A stretch of 64,000 nt of DNA from JAMXLO01 sp964427005 (GTDB lineage Bacteria > Pseudomonadota > Alphaproteobacteria > Acetobacterales > Acetobacteraceae), in NCBI GenBank assembly GCA_964427005.1, contig CAYRTL010000012.1, positions 3,378 to 67,377 on the forward strand, written 5' to 3'. The notes under the pieces are model-generated. The model made no database searches and was not told where the DNA came from. It saw only the letters and a list, made by a program, of their open reading frames with translations. Shown piece after piece: positions 1 through 7,890 of this stretch; position 1 is the stretch's first letter; every line of letters begins with the position of its first letter. The position numbers and the translations under genes were made by a program.

Positions 1-336
1 GCCGAATTGACGCAAGCCATCCAATCCGCCGAACAGTCAAATCTGGCGGCCGAACAAGCCTGCCGACAGGCAGAACAGGCGACGCGGCGCGCCGATCGGG
101 CCGTGCAGGAAGCAGAGCAGACGAAGCAACGCGCCGAACAGGCAACACTACAGGCAACACTAGAAGGCGAGCTGGCAAACCAGCGTGCCCATGAAGCGAC
201 GCAACGCGCCGATCTGGCGGAAGCCCGGATCGCAATACTGCAACGCCAGCACGACGTCTTGCGCGGTTCGCTGCGGACATTTCTCCGCGGCTACCTGCCG
301 TTGCTGCGCAGATATCTCTTCGGTCAGCGGCCGTAG
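1..336 (+). CDS. C-terminal end of a coiled-coil protein (5' end outside window)
   Basis: The open frame runs from the first base of the window without a convincing start, so this is the tail of a longer gene. The visible 111 or so residues are a charged, alanine- and glutamine-rich segment full of AEQA and RAEQAT heptad-like repeats, which reads as a continuous alpha-helical coiled coil. It ends in a basic, leucine-rich stretch (LRTFLRGYLPLLRRYLF) before a TAG stop. Such tails occur on some glycosyltransferases and envelope-assembly proteins, and the next two genes also fit envelope glycan work, but the catalytic part is not visible and no function can be assigned. Its last 13 bases overlap the convergent prenyltransferase gene. 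Confidence 0.6.
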   Translation, partial: AELTQAIQSAEQSNLAAEQACRQAEQATRRADRAVQEAEQTKQRAEQATLQATLEGELANQRAHEATQRADLAEARIAILQRQHDVLRGSLRTFLRGYLPLLRRYLFGQRP

Positions 337-1196
337 CGACGCTTGCGCTGCTGGAATGCACGCACCGCGCGCAGGAAGTCGATTTTTCGAAATGCCGGCC
401 ACAGCACGTCGGAGAAGTAGAATTCGCTGTATGCGCTCTGCCACAGAAGGAAGCCCGAGAGGCGCAGTTCGCCGCTGGTCCGGATGATCAGGTCCGGCTC
501 GGGGGCATCTGCCAGGTAAAGATGGCGTCCAATCTTCTCCGGGCACACATCGGCGATGATTGCCGGCAAATCGGCGCCGTCTTGCATCGCTTCGACCAGC
601 ATCTCGCGCACGGCATCGGCGATCTCCTCGCGACCGCCATAGGCGACCGCAATGGAAAGCAGCATTGCATCGTAGTCACGTGTCGCCGCCTCGGCTGCGC
701 GTATCGCCTCAATCGTTCTGTCCGGCAGCAGATCGAGCCGCCCGATCGCCTGGACGCGGACGCGCCGTTGATGAATCTGCGGGTCGCTGACCAGCGTGCG
801 CAGCTTGGCCTCCAGCGCGCCCAGTATGCCGGCAACCTCCTGCGGCTGGCGCGCCAGATTGTCGGTGGAGCAAACCCACAGCGTCACTGCAGGAATCGAC
901 AATTCACCGCACCAGTCGAGCAAATCGTCGAGTTTCTGCGCCCCATGCGCATAGACCTTCATGGGATCGACCATGCCGGACAGACGTCCGAATCGGCGAT
1001 TGCCATCGATAATAATCCCGACATGGCGCGGCGGTGGCCGCTGCAGCACCTGCCGCAGCAAACGTCGGCCGTAGAGGGCGTAGACCGGTTGCTTCAGGCA
1101 TTCGATTGACGCTCGGCGCCACCGCGCCAGCCGGCCCCCCCACAACGGAGCCGATTGATCGGTTCGTGCAAGGGGCGCCGTGAGGCCGTTCAGCAA
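324..1196 (-). CDS. cis-prenyltransferase (UppS/Rv1086-like family)
   Basis: A 290-residue member of the Z-isoprenyl diphosphate synthase family, which condenses isopentenyl diphosphate onto an allylic primer. The catalytic Asp is in IIIDGNRRFGR (Asp64), and the C-terminal IPP-binding signature is DLIIRTSGELRLSGF followed by LLWQSAYSEFYF. Where UppS enzymes usually have SSENW, this protein has STDNLAR, and the first motif has GNRR rather than GNGR. From memory both are hallmarks of the short-chain actinobacterial Rv1086 type, so farnesyl or another short product is possible. The frame starts with TTG, overlapping the stop of the upstream glycosyltransferase by 7 bp, so the two are translationally coupled. 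A second housekeeping uppS probably exists elsewhere (inference). Confidence 0.85.
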   Translation of the reverse strand: MLNGLTAPLARTDQSAPLWGGRLARWRRASIECLKQPVYALYGRRLLRQVLQRPPPRHVGIIIDGNRRFGRLSGMVDPMKVYAHGAQKLDDLLDWCGELSIPAVTLWVCSTDNLARQPQEVAGILGALEAKLRTLVSDPQIHQRRVRVQAIGRLDLLPDRTIEAIRAAEAATRDYDAMLLSIAVAYGGREEIADAVREMLVEAMQDGADLPAIIADVCPEKIGRHLYLADAPEPDLIIRTSGELRLSGFLLWQSAYSEFYFSDVLWPAFRKIDFLRAVRAFQQRKRRYGR

Positions 1197-2071
1197 CGCG
1201 CCCGCCTCATCAGTCGGCCGAGCCGCTTTCCCGGCTGCATGCCGGTCGGAATTCCGAGGCGACTTTCCAGTTCATCGTAAGCGCGTTCCAGCTCCGAGCA
1301 GCGCGCCTGAAATGCCGCTGCCCCATTATGCCCCCGCTGTGCCTCCCATGCCTTTATCCGGTCAACCATGTCGTAGATTGCACGCAACAAAGCTACCGCG
1401 GCCGGATAATCATTGCGGTCACTGTGATGGCTGCGCGCCAGCCAGTGGTCAATGCGTTGGTGGGCGAAGTCGATCATGTCCGCCCCTTCGGGTTCGGCGC
1501 TGACACGCGCCGGCCTCGATGTATAGCGATTGGTGCGTTCTATCCACTGTTTCGTGTCAACGTGTGAAAGGTGCTCAATACAAATTTGTGATAGCGCCGG
1601 AACGTGCTCGACCTGATCCGTTCTAAGTTCGATGCCGCCGTGGACCACGGGACCGAACACGACGGCACCTTTGCGAAAGAACCTCACCTGGTGCTCCGGC
1701 CAGTAATACGCACTGGGATCGAACGAGCCGAGTATCCAGTGCCGGCGAGGCAAAGCGACCGCCAACGGAGCGTCAGGTACGCGAGGCGCACGCAAATATT
1801 CGATCGCTTCCGGGGTCAGCATCTCGTCATCGTCCAGGAAGGCGATCCATTCGTGCCGGCATTGATCCAGCGCGAAGTTGCGCGTTTCCTCGACTGTCGG
1901 CGTCCACGGTACGGTGATGACGCGGTCGGCATAGCGCCTGGCGATGCGCGGCGTGTCGTCGGTTGACGTTTTATCAATCACGATCAGCTCGTCCACGAAG
2001 CGGATCGAGCGCAGGCAGGTCCGCAACAGCTCAGCCCGGTTGTAGGCGATGACAAAACCGCTGATCGGCAT
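1190..2071 (-). CDS. Family 2 glycosyltransferase (WaaE/KdtX-like)
   Basis: A 293-residue GT-A fold glycosyltransferase. The N terminus SGFVIAYNRAELLRTCLRSI is the nucleotide-sugar binding start, VIDKTSTDDT is the usual second loop, and DDDE at residues 80-83 is the DXD metal site. The pattern of a short N-terminal GT2 domain with a WPEHQVRFFRKG segment resembles lipopolysaccharide core beta-glucosyltransferases. The C-terminal 70 residues are helical and charged. It starts at an ATG just beyond the tRNA-Pro terminator and overlaps the prenyltransferase by 7 bp. The pair suggests polyprenyl-linked or LPS glycan assembly, but the sugar and acceptor cannot be read from sequence. Confidence 0.82.
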   Translation of the reverse strand: MPISGFVIAYNRAELLRTCLRSIRFVDELIVIDKTSTDDTPRIARRYADRVITVPWTPTVEETRNFALDQCRHEWIAFLDDDEMLTPEAIEYLRAPRVPDAPLAVALPRRHWILGSFDPSAYYWPEHQVRFFRKGAVVFGPVVHGGIELRTDQVEHVPALSQICIEHLSHVDTKQWIERTNRYTSRPARVSAEPEGADMIDFAHQRIDHWLARSHHSDRNDYPAAVALLRAIYDMVDRIKAWEAQRGHNGAAAFQARCSELERAYDELESRLGIPTGMQPGKRLGRLMRRARC

Positions 2072-2082
2072 GGGTTACAGCC

Positions 2083-2115
2083 AAAAAGATGTGGGTCCCT
2101 GCATTTCGCGGGGAC
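2083..2115 (-). terminator. Likely terminator of tRNA-Pro
   Basis: Read on the minus strand, just downstream of the tRNA, a GTCCC/GGGAC stem with an 11-nt loop is followed after seven bases by a run of five T. An additional 7-bp inverted repeat (AGTTTCT/AGAAACT) lies between it and the tRNA. The arrangement fits intrinsic termination of the tRNA transcript before the glycosyltransferase start at 2071. The stem is short, and the hairpin may belong to a widespread REP-like element. Confidence 0.45.
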
Positions 2116-2158
2116 ACCAGAGTTTCTAAGCTCGCTTTGCTCGCCCAGAAACTCCAGG

Positions 2159-2235
2159 TGGTCGGAGTGAGAGGATTCGAACCTCCGGCCCCTGCGTCCC
2201 GAACACAGTGCTCTACCAGGCTGAGCTACACTCCG
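2159..2235 (-). tRNA. tRNA-Pro (anticodon CGG)
   Basis: On the minus strand the sequence folds into a complete cloverleaf: acceptor CGGAGTG pairing with CACTCCG, D-arm GCTC..GAGC, anticodon stem CTGTG/CGCAG with loop TTCGGGA, and T-arm GGAGG TTCGAAT CCTCT. The loop gives anticodon CGG, which reads CCG proline codons. The discriminator base is A at 2162 and an encoded CCA end lies at 2159-2161. A spurious open frame rich in QPGRALCSGRRGRRFESSHS crosses it, a common artefact of tRNA genes. Confidence 0.97.
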
Positions 2236-2283
2236 GCCAAGGCGGCGCATATAGCTCTGGCCGTGGCCCCCGGCAAGCCAGCG

Positions 2284-2865
2284 TTACAGGCGCCCGGCCT
2301 GTGCCGGCTCAGCAGGCTGCAGGGTTGCGAGGCGTTCCAGCACGGCAGGAACGCCATCCAGCACCTCGAACAGCCGCCGCTCCTCACCATGAACGAAACC
2401 AGCCGCTGAGGCGGCCTCGATGGTTGCCAGAAACGGTCTTGCCGAACCGGCCACATCGCAGATCAGCACCGGCTTGTCGTGCAGTCGCAACTGACGCCAG
2501 GTGATGATCTCAATCGTCTCATCGAGCGTGCCCAGGCCGCCAGGCATCGAGACGAACGCATCCGCGGCGGCGAACATGCGCTGCTTGCGGCTGTGCATTG
2601 AGTCGGTGACGATCAGCTCCGTGATCCCCTGATGTGCCACCTCGCGACGCATCAGGAATTCCGGAATGACACCGATGACCTGGCCGGCGGCGGCCAACAC
2701 CGCATCGGCCATGACGCCCATCAACCCGACACGTCCGCCACCATAGACGAGGCGCATTCCGGCCTCCGCCAAGCCGCGCCCAAGCGCGCGCGCGGCCGCA
2801 GCGTACACAGGATCGTTGCCGGTTCGCGAGCCACAGAAAACGGCAACAGCATGAATATGTTTCAT
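2284..2865 (-). CDS. LOG-family nucleoside 5'-monophosphate phosphoribohydrolase (TIGR00730)
   Basis: A 193-residue Rossmann-fold protein of the LOG (lysine decarboxylase-like) family, which cleaves the N-glycosidic bond of nucleotide monophosphates or cytokinin riboside monophosphates. The family signature is complete: VAVFCGSRTGND near the N terminus, YGGGRVGLMG, SRKQ at about 92-95 and PGGLGTLDE at 108-116. I start it at the ATG of MKHIHAVAVF because family members begin right before VAVFCGS. An in-frame ATG 15 codons upstream, with GGGG just before it, is an alternative. The open frame continues far upstream but that part is proline/arginine shadow sequence. It is divergent from the cytochrome c' gene. 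Confidence 0.88.
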   Translation of the reverse strand: MKHIHAVAVFCGSRTGNDPVYAAAARALGRGLAEAGMRLVYGGGRVGLMGVMADAVLAAAGQVIGVIPEFLMRREVAHQGITELIVTDSMHSRKQRMFAAADAFVSMPGGLGTLDETIEIITWRQLRLHDKPVLICDVAGSARPFLATIEAASAAGFVHGEERRLFEVLDGVPAVLERLATLQPAEPAQAGRL

Positions 2866-2908
2866 CGGCTGGATGTGGCGGGCGTCACCGGCTTTTGCCA
2901 TCGCTTTC

Positions 2909-2990
2909 ATTCCCCAGCCGGGAATTTTGATGATTCCGGGGCGTCTGGTCATTGCAGGTACTGAGACGAAAGCGGGGGTCGGGAATGACA
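2909..2990. repeat. Decayed CATTCCC/GGGAATG palindromic element in the LOG/cytochrome spacer
   Basis: The spacer contains CATTCCCC near 2909, a CCGGGAAT/ATTCCGG pair around 2925-2942, GTCATT at about 2949, and GGGAATGAC at 2982-2990. This is the layout of the common CATTCCCG-type bacterial interspersed palindromes, though eroded. The right end contains the ATG of the cytochrome c' gene. The assignment is by eye. Confidence 0.35.
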
Positions 2991-3422
2991 AGAAAGCTTG
3001 CAATGGTGGCTGTTCTGGCTTTGGTCGCGGCGGGAGCGGCCCGGGCCGATGGGGTGGACGTAATCGAGACTCGTCAGGCTGGGCAGGACCTCGTGGCCGG
3101 AACGTTCGCCGGGATTCGTGCAGTGGTCGCTGCCAAGGGCGATGTGAAGACACTGGAAAACCCCGCGAAGGCGGTGGCGCGTTGGGCCAGGCAGTTCCCA
3201 TCGCTGTTTCCGCCGGGGAGCGACAAGGGCCACGATACGAAGGCACTGCCGGCGATCTGGTCGGATTTTGCCGGCTTCCAGAAGGCCGCCGCTGAGGAGG
3301 CGGAGGCCGCGACGAAGCTGGCTGAACTGGCCAAGGCCGGCGATGTGGACGGCGTGACGGCGCAGGTGAAGGTCCTCGGCGATGCCTGCGGGACGTGCCA
3401 CCGGACCTACCGGGCCAGGTAG
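2985..3422 (+). CDS. Cytochrome c' family protein
   Basis: A 145-residue periplasmic c-type cytochrome. Residues 1-22 are a signal peptide (MTRKLAMVAVLALVAAG, cleavage after ARA). The single haem motif CGTCH lies at 135-139, six residues from the end, which is the arrangement of the four-helix-bundle cytochrome c' class (PF01322). The body is alanine- and lysine-rich helix, with FAGFQKAAAEEAEAA as the third helix. Family members bind NO or CO or act in electron transfer. The start at 2985 is chosen for the signal peptide and the upstream GGGGGTCGGGA; the ATG sits in the end of a palindromic repeat. Its neighbours are not respiratory genes. Confidence 0.85.
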   Translation: MTRKLAMVAVLALVAAGAARADGVDVIETRQAGQDLVAGTFAGIRAVVAAKGDVKTLENPAKAVARWARQFPSLFPPGSDKGHDTKALPAIWSDFAGFQKAAAEEAEAATKLAELAKAGDVDGVTAQVKVLGDACGTCHRTYRAR

Positions 3423-3426
3423 GCCG

Positions 3427-3470
3427 CCCCCCTCCCCACCCCTCCCCCGCTGCACGGGAGAGGGGCGGGG
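3427..3470. terminator. Bidirectional palindrome between convergent genes
   Basis: A pyrimidine-rich strand (CCCCTCCCCACCCCTCCCCC) followed by CGCTGCACGGGAG and a purine-rich return (AGGGGCGGGGGTGG) forms an imperfect but long G+C hairpin. It fills the 53-bp gap between the stop of the cytochrome gene and the stop of the amidohydrolase. Position suggests a shared terminator. There is no clear T run, and the sequence is also typical of a dispersed palindrome class. Confidence 0.5.
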
Positions 3471-3475
3471 GTGGC

Positions 3476-5188
3476 CTAGCCGGCTCTTACAAGACGACCG
3501 GGCGTGGCGCCGGTGTACTGGCCGTGCTCGAACACCGGGGTGCCTGAAACGAACGTCGCGATATAACCATCGACCCGCTGCACCAGGCGGCGCCCGCCAG
3601 CCGGCAGGTCGTAGCGGATTTCGGGTACATGCAGCCGCAGCCGCTCGAAGTCGATCACATTGACATCGGCCTTCAGCCCCGCTGACAGCCGGCCCCTATC
3701 AGCGAAGCCGAAGAAGTTCGCCGTCTCGCTGGTCTGCCGCTTGACGATAAGCTCCAGCGGCAGGCCTGGTCCGCGCTTCCGGTCGCGTCCCCAATGCGTC
3801 AGCATCCAACTCGGCAGGCTGGCGTCGCTGATCGAGGAGCAATGCGCGCCGCCATCCGACAACCCCAGCACCGTCTCCGGCGAGGTCAGCATCGTGCGGA
3901 TGACGTCGTGGTTGTCTTCGTTGTAGCCGACGATGGGGAAGAACAGGAACTTGTCCAAACCACTGGCGAGATAATCGTACGCCACCTCATCCGGCGTGTG
4001 GTTGGAACGGTTCGCGATCGCCGCGATGCTGCTGCTCGCCTCCGGCTCGTAATCCGGCGGATCGCCCATGACGAACATGCGATCCCAGCGCGTGGTGATC
4101 TGCATGCGGAACTGCGACAGCCTCCGGACCAGTGCATCCGACGGCTTGTCGTTCAGGATGGCCGAGCGCACCGCGGGATCCTGCAGCCGAGCCAGCCGTT
4201 CCTTCGCCGGAAGCTTTAGCAATTCCTGATAGCTCGGCCGGATCGAGAAGGGATTCAGCGCGGTGTCCACGCCAAGCATGACACCGACCGGCCGCCCCGC
4301 GACCTGCGCAGTCACATGCGCGCCTTGTGCACGTGCGGCACGCACGCCTTCCATCAGACGCCTCCAGCGCACCGGATCAGTGGGACGATCTGTCAACAGG
4401 AACCAGACCGGCCGTCCGGTTTCCTGCCCCAGCTTCGTCATCCAGGCGAGTTCCTCGCTTTCGATGTCGAAGTCGCTGTTCACGCCAAATGCCCCGTGGC
4501 CCAGGCCTTTGAACGCGGAGCCAATGCCAAGAAGCTCCTGCACTTCCGAATAGCGGCCGGGCACCATCTCGCCAGTCGGCGTCTTGTGCGAATTCGTGCG
4601 CGACGTGGTGAAGCCGAATGCACCCGCCTCCAGCGCCTCGCGCGTCATGCGTCGCATCGCCTCGATGTCCTCTGCGGTGGCCTTCTCGCGATTGATCGCG
4701 CGCTCACCCATGACATAGACACGCAGAGGATGGTGCGGCACCTGCGCCGCGACATCGATCGCTCTCGGCATGCGCTCCAGCGCGTCCAGATACTCCGGGA
4801 AGCTTTCCCAATCCCACTTCAGTCCTTCAGCCAGCGTGATGCCGGGGATTTCCTCCACAGCCTCCATCAAGCCAATAAGCGAGTCATGGTGCTCGCGACG
4901 CACCGGCGCAAAGCCGACGCCGCAATTGCCGAACAGGATCGTGGTGACGCCATGCCAGGATGAGGGCGCCAGTTCCTTATCCCACGTCGCCTGGCCATCA
5001 TAGTGCGTGTGCGCGTCCACCCAGCCGGGTGTCACCAGCATCCCATCGGCTTTGATCTCGCGCTTCGCCGGACCGGCCTTGCCGCCAACCTGACTGATCC
5101 GATTGCCGTCAATCGCCACGTCGCCGGTGAACGCCTGCTTGCCGGTGCCGTCAATGACGGTCCCGCCGCGGATGACCGTATCGTGCAT
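3476..5188 (-). CDS. D-aminoacylase / N-acyl-D-amino-acid deacylase family amidohydrolase
   Basis: A 570-residue amidohydrolase-superfamily enzyme. Landmarks in order are the N-terminal beta-sandwich VIRGGTVIDGTGK, metal site PGWVDAHTHYDGQATWD (HxH), the Cys-containing FGNCGVGFAP typical of D-aminoacylases, the Glu-rich middle, NSDFDIESEE, the late Asp in LSDGGAHCSS, and a C-terminal sandwich ending in GQYTGATPGRLVRAG. The family removes acyl groups from N-acyl-D-amino acids; the substrate here is unknown. The start at 5188 has AGGAGAGAG about eight bases upstream, so the extra 18 residues of the longer frame are dropped. It follows the MFS transporter and peptidase on the same strand, so import and deacylation of an acylated amino compound is plausible. 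Confidence 0.87.
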   Translation of the reverse strand: MHDTVIRGGTVIDGTGKQAFTGDVAIDGNRISQVGGKAGPAKREIKADGMLVTPGWVDAHTHYDGQATWDKELAPSSWHGVTTILFGNCGVGFAPVRREHHDSLIGLMEAVEEIPGITLAEGLKWDWESFPEYLDALERMPRAIDVAAQVPHHPLRVYVMGERAINREKATAEDIEAMRRMTREALEAGAFGFTTSRTNSHKTPTGEMVPGRYSEVQELLGIGSAFKGLGHGAFGVNSDFDIESEELAWMTKLGQETGRPVWFLLTDRPTDPVRWRRLMEGVRAARAQGAHVTAQVAGRPVGVMLGVDTALNPFSIRPSYQELLKLPAKERLARLQDPAVRSAILNDKPSDALVRRLSQFRMQITTRWDRMFVMGDPPDYEPEASSSIAAIANRSNHTPDEVAYDYLASGLDKFLFFPIVGYNEDNHDVIRTMLTSPETVLGLSDGGAHCSSISDASLPSWMLTHWGRDRKRGPGLPLELIVKRQTSETANFFGFADRGRLSAGLKADVNVIDFERLRLHVPEIRYDLPAGGRRLVQRVDGYIATFVSGTPVFEHGQYTGATPGRLVRAG

Positions 5189-5256
5189 GGGGCACTCTCT
5201 CCTGGGTTTCCTTTGAGGAGAAGCAGAGACCCTGCCGGCCAAGCGGTCAAGCGAGC

Positions 5257-5643
5257 CTAGTTCGTGTCCCGCTCGAGGGCCTCGATATCGTCATCGCTGA
5301 AACCGAAGTGATGACCGATCTCATGGATGAGCACGTTGCGCACCAGCCGGTAGAGGTCTTCGCCCGTCTCGATCCACTCCAGCAGTATCGGCTGGCGATA
5401 AAGGAATATCAGGTCAGGTTGCGGGATAATGTCGCTGACGCTGCGCTCCGTCAGTGGCGTTCCATGGTACAGGCCCGTCAGGTCCCACCCCGACTCAATT
5501 CCAAGCTCATCCAGCGTCTCGGCATCCGGCATCTCCTCGACGGAAATGCCGACGCCGCGGACATGCTGCGCCAGCGGCGCGGGAATTGCCGCCAGCGCAC
5601 GGTCCGCGAGCTCCGCGATGTCATCAGCAGAGGGTGGCGTCAC
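5257..5643 (-). CDS. Small zincin-type metallopeptidase (DUF1025 family)
   Basis: A 128-residue protein of the short bacterial metallopeptidase family of unknown physiological role. The zinc-binding motif HEIGHHFGFSD begins at residue 107, as expected for this family, in which the HExxH sits near the C terminus. Upstream are GISVEEMPDAETL and the conserved GLYHGTPLTERSV plus IFLYRQPIL segments. The start is a GTG that overlaps the stop of the MFS gene (GTGA), giving translational coupling; upstream sequence in the same frame is a shadow of the transporter. It lies 68 bp before the amidohydrolase. Confidence 0.82.
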   Translation of the reverse strand: MTPPSADDIAELADRALAAIPAPLAQHVRGVGISVEEMPDAETLDELGIESGWDLTGLYHGTPLTERSVSDIIPQPDLIFLYRQPILLEWIETGEDLYRLVRNVLIHEIGHHFGFSDDDIEALERDTN

Positions 5644-7034
5644 GTAGAGACCTGTTCCAGCACCGCACGCGATTGCCGGATGCCGTAGCCGCGGATGAGC
5701 AATGCCGGCAACAGCGCGCCGGGCACCACGATCCACAGGATCCAGCCGAGATGATTTGGCCCCCACGCATAAAGCGGACCGAGCAGCGTCACGCCAGCCC
5801 AGGCACCGAGATGTCCTAGCCCGTCTGTCCAGGCGAACGCCACGGCGCGAATGCGCGTCGGATAGGCAACCGCCGTGTAGTTGTACAGATTGAACAGGAA
5901 TAACCCGGTACCAATGCGGCTGATGATGTAGCAGATCGCGATGGCAGAAAGTGTAGGCACGGCCCACGCGACCACCCAGCAGGCCGCAAACAGCAACGCC
6001 ATCAAGGCGATGACGTCACGCCGCTCGACCCGCTCGCCAAGCCATGCGTTCACCTGGAAGCCGATGAACAGCACTGCATAGGCGGCCGCGATGGTCAGGA
6101 ACACTTCATGCGCGGTGGCGCCATGGTCCACCATGTAGACGCCGAAGAACGCACCGACGCCGTAGATCAGACCGGCATACCCTGCCAGCCAGCAGATGAT
6201 CAGCACCCACGTGCGCTGGCGGTATTGCGGGCTGGTGAACAGCTCCTTCCAGGCGCCTGGTTCGGCCATCACCACGGGGTTATCCGCGCCTTGTGGCTCG
6301 GGCAAAGGCGCGCTGTTGTACCGCTGCACCTCGCGCTCGTATTCCTCCATGGCTCTCTCGGCTTCTTCATGCCGGCCATGTGCTTCAAGCCAGCGCGGCG
6401 ATTCGGGCAGCTTCCAATACAACCAGGGCAGCAGCACCACGACTTCGATGATCGCGCTGATCCATAGGAACGCCTGCCATTGGCCGGGGATGAGCCAGAA
6501 CGCCAGCAGGTTCACCGAGATCGCCACGAGGGCGGTGACGCCTTGGGAGGCCAGAAGCACCCTGTTGCGCACCTCGGGCGAGGTCATCTCCGACAGGTAC
6601 ACCGAGTGCGTCGCCACAATGCCGCCGACGCCCAGTGTGCTGAGCACGGACAACACCACCATGCCCCAGAAATTGGTGACGTAGGCGAACGGCCAGATGC
6701 ATATGCCCCCAAGCAGCGTTGCCAGCAGAATGGCCGGGCGGCGGCCGTATCGGTCAGCGACCCAGCTCATCAGATAGACACCGATCAGGATGCCTGCGCC
6801 CACCTGTAACGCCTGAATCACGGCGTACTGATAAACATTGATGATGTTGTTCGGGCGCCAGACAAAGGGATAAAGCCGCGCGCCGATACCGTCGGTATCG
6901 AAAATGATGAAGCCCCAGGTCAATTCGACCAGGATCGCGAGATGCCATTGCACGCGGGTCAGCGGGAGTCGGTCGATCCGCGCCGCAATATGGCCATGAA
7001 TCGCCGCGCGCTGGGCTAGCATCGTATCGGCCAT
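5640..7034 (-). CDS. MFS transporter, metabolite:H+ symporter type
   Basis: A 464-residue integral membrane protein with about 12 hydrophobic segments and the MFS signature DRYGRRPAI in the loop after helix 2. The central cytosolic loop after helix 6 carries the sugar-porter-like PESPRWLEAHGRHEEAERAM, followed by a charged linker, so the protein belongs to the sugar/organic acid branch. A strong GGAGGAACTG precedes the ATG. It is first in a three-gene unit with the zinc peptidase and the D-aminoacylase-like enzyme, which suggests import of the compound the amidohydrolase acts on (inference). The substrate cannot be deduced from sequence. Confidence 0.87.
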   Translation of the reverse strand: MADTMLAQRAAIHGHIAARIDRLPLTRVQWHLAILVELTWGFIIFDTDGIGARLYPFVWRPNNIINVYQYAVIQALQVGAGILIGVYLMSWVADRYGRRPAILLATLLGGICIWPFAYVTNFWGMVVLSVLSTLGVGGIVATHSVYLSEMTSPEVRNRVLLASQGVTALVAISVNLLAFWLIPGQWQAFLWISAIIEVVVLLPWLYWKLPESPRWLEAHGRHEEAERAMEEYEREVQRYNSAPLPEPQGADNPVVMAEPGAWKELFTSPQYRQRTWVLIICWLAGYAGLIYGVGAFFGVYMVDHGATAHEVFLTIAAAYAVLFIGFQVNAWLGERVERRDVIALMALLFAACWVVAWAVPTLSAIAICYIISRIGTGLFLFNLYNYTAVAYPTRIRAVAFAWTDGLGHLGAWAGVTLLGPLYAWGPNHLGWILWIVVPGALLPALLIRGYGIRQSRAVLEQVST

Positions 7035-7132
7035 CAGTTCCTCCAGCGGTCAATGTTATGCTTCAGTGATCCGCGACGGATATGCTGGGACGGCAGTCCG
7101 TAATGTGTCAATCGAACTGTGAGGAGGTGCTC

Positions 7133-7423
7133 ATGCCGACACGTTTGACCGAGACGGAACGGGCAGCGCTGGCGCAGAACCTGCCGGGCTGGTCATTGGT
7201 CGAAGGCCGAGACGCAATCGCGCGCAGCTTCCAATTCCGTGACTTCAGCGAGGCGTGGGGTTTCATGAGCCGCGTCGCTCTGTTGGCGGAGAGCCAGAAC
7301 CATCATCCCGACTGGTCCAATGTGTGGAACCGCGTTCGTATCGAGCTATCGACGCATGATGCCGGCGGACTGACCGACAACGACGTGACGCTGGCGCGCG
7401 CGATCAACGCCTTGCTCGCCTGA
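7133..7423 (+). CDS. phhB: Pterin-4a-carbinolamine dehydratase
   Basis: A 96-residue protein of the PCD/DCoH family, which dehydrates 4a-hydroxytetrahydropterin in aromatic amino acid hydroxylation or otherwise serves pterin recycling. The active-site block NHHPDWSNVWNRVRIELSTHD is complete, with the adjacent histidines and the downstream histidine, and the protein has full family length. GAGGAGGT sits five bases before the ATG, so the 17 codons upstream in the longer frame are excluded. The stop overlaps the start of mmcB (TGATG). No phenylalanine hydroxylase is present in the window. Confidence 0.92.
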   Translation: MPTRLTETERAALAQNLPGWSLVEGRDAIARSFQFRDFSEAWGFMSRVALLAESQNHHPDWSNVWNRVRIELSTHDAGGLTDNDVTLARAINALLA

Positions 7424-7890
7424 TGGAGCCAAGCTTTCCGGAACGTGCGTTGCTCATTCGTCGCGCGACAGCGCGGCTGTGTCTGCGCCTCGGCTGGGCG
7501 CCGCTGCACGAGGTGTCGCTGCCGAATGGCCGCCGCGCCGATATCCTGGCACTGCGGCCGGACGGCTGCTTCGCCTGCATCGAGGTGAAATCGGGACCGC
7601 GCGACTTCCTGACCGACGTGAAATGGCAGGACTATCGGGAGTTTGCCGACGAGTTGTTCTTCGCGGTTGATACCGAATTTCCGCAAGACCTGCTGCCGGC
7701 TGAGACCGGACTTATCGTCGCGGCGGGGCTGGAGGCAGAGCTGTTGCGCGAAGCTCCAGCGCATCCGCTTGCGTCCGCACGGCGCCGCGCGCTGTTGCAT
7801 CGATTTGCACTGCTCGCCGCGGGACGCCTGGCAACGCTGGAGGATCCTATCGGTGTGGCCGATCTGCGTGCGGCCCTTCGCGTGGAGTAA
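7423..7890 (+). CDS. mmcB: MmcB family DNA repair protein
   Basis: A 155-residue protein with a compact PD-(D/E)xK nuclease-like core: RRADILAL (Asp40) followed by FACIEVKSGPRDF (Glu54, Lys56), then DVKWQDYREFADELFFAV. This is the MmcB family (COG5321) known in alphaproteobacteria as an SOS-regulated factor for survival of DNA damage. The ATG overlaps the phhB stop, so it is co-transcribed with the dehydratase. I do not see an obvious LexA box upstream. The stop abuts the convergent pqiC stop with no spacer. Confidence 0.85.
   Translation: MEPSFPERALLIRRATARLCLRLGWAPLHEVSLPNGRRADILALRPDGCFACIEVKSGPRDFLTDVKWQDYREFADELFFAVDTEFPQDLLPAETGLIVAAGLEAELLREAPAHPLASARRRALLHRFALLAAGRLATLEDPIGVADLRAALRVE

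Noticed and set aside
1984..2250. 88-residue minus-strand frame reading SVAQPGRALCSGRRGRRFESS
   Set aside because: It is the translation of tRNA-Pro, a common artefact.
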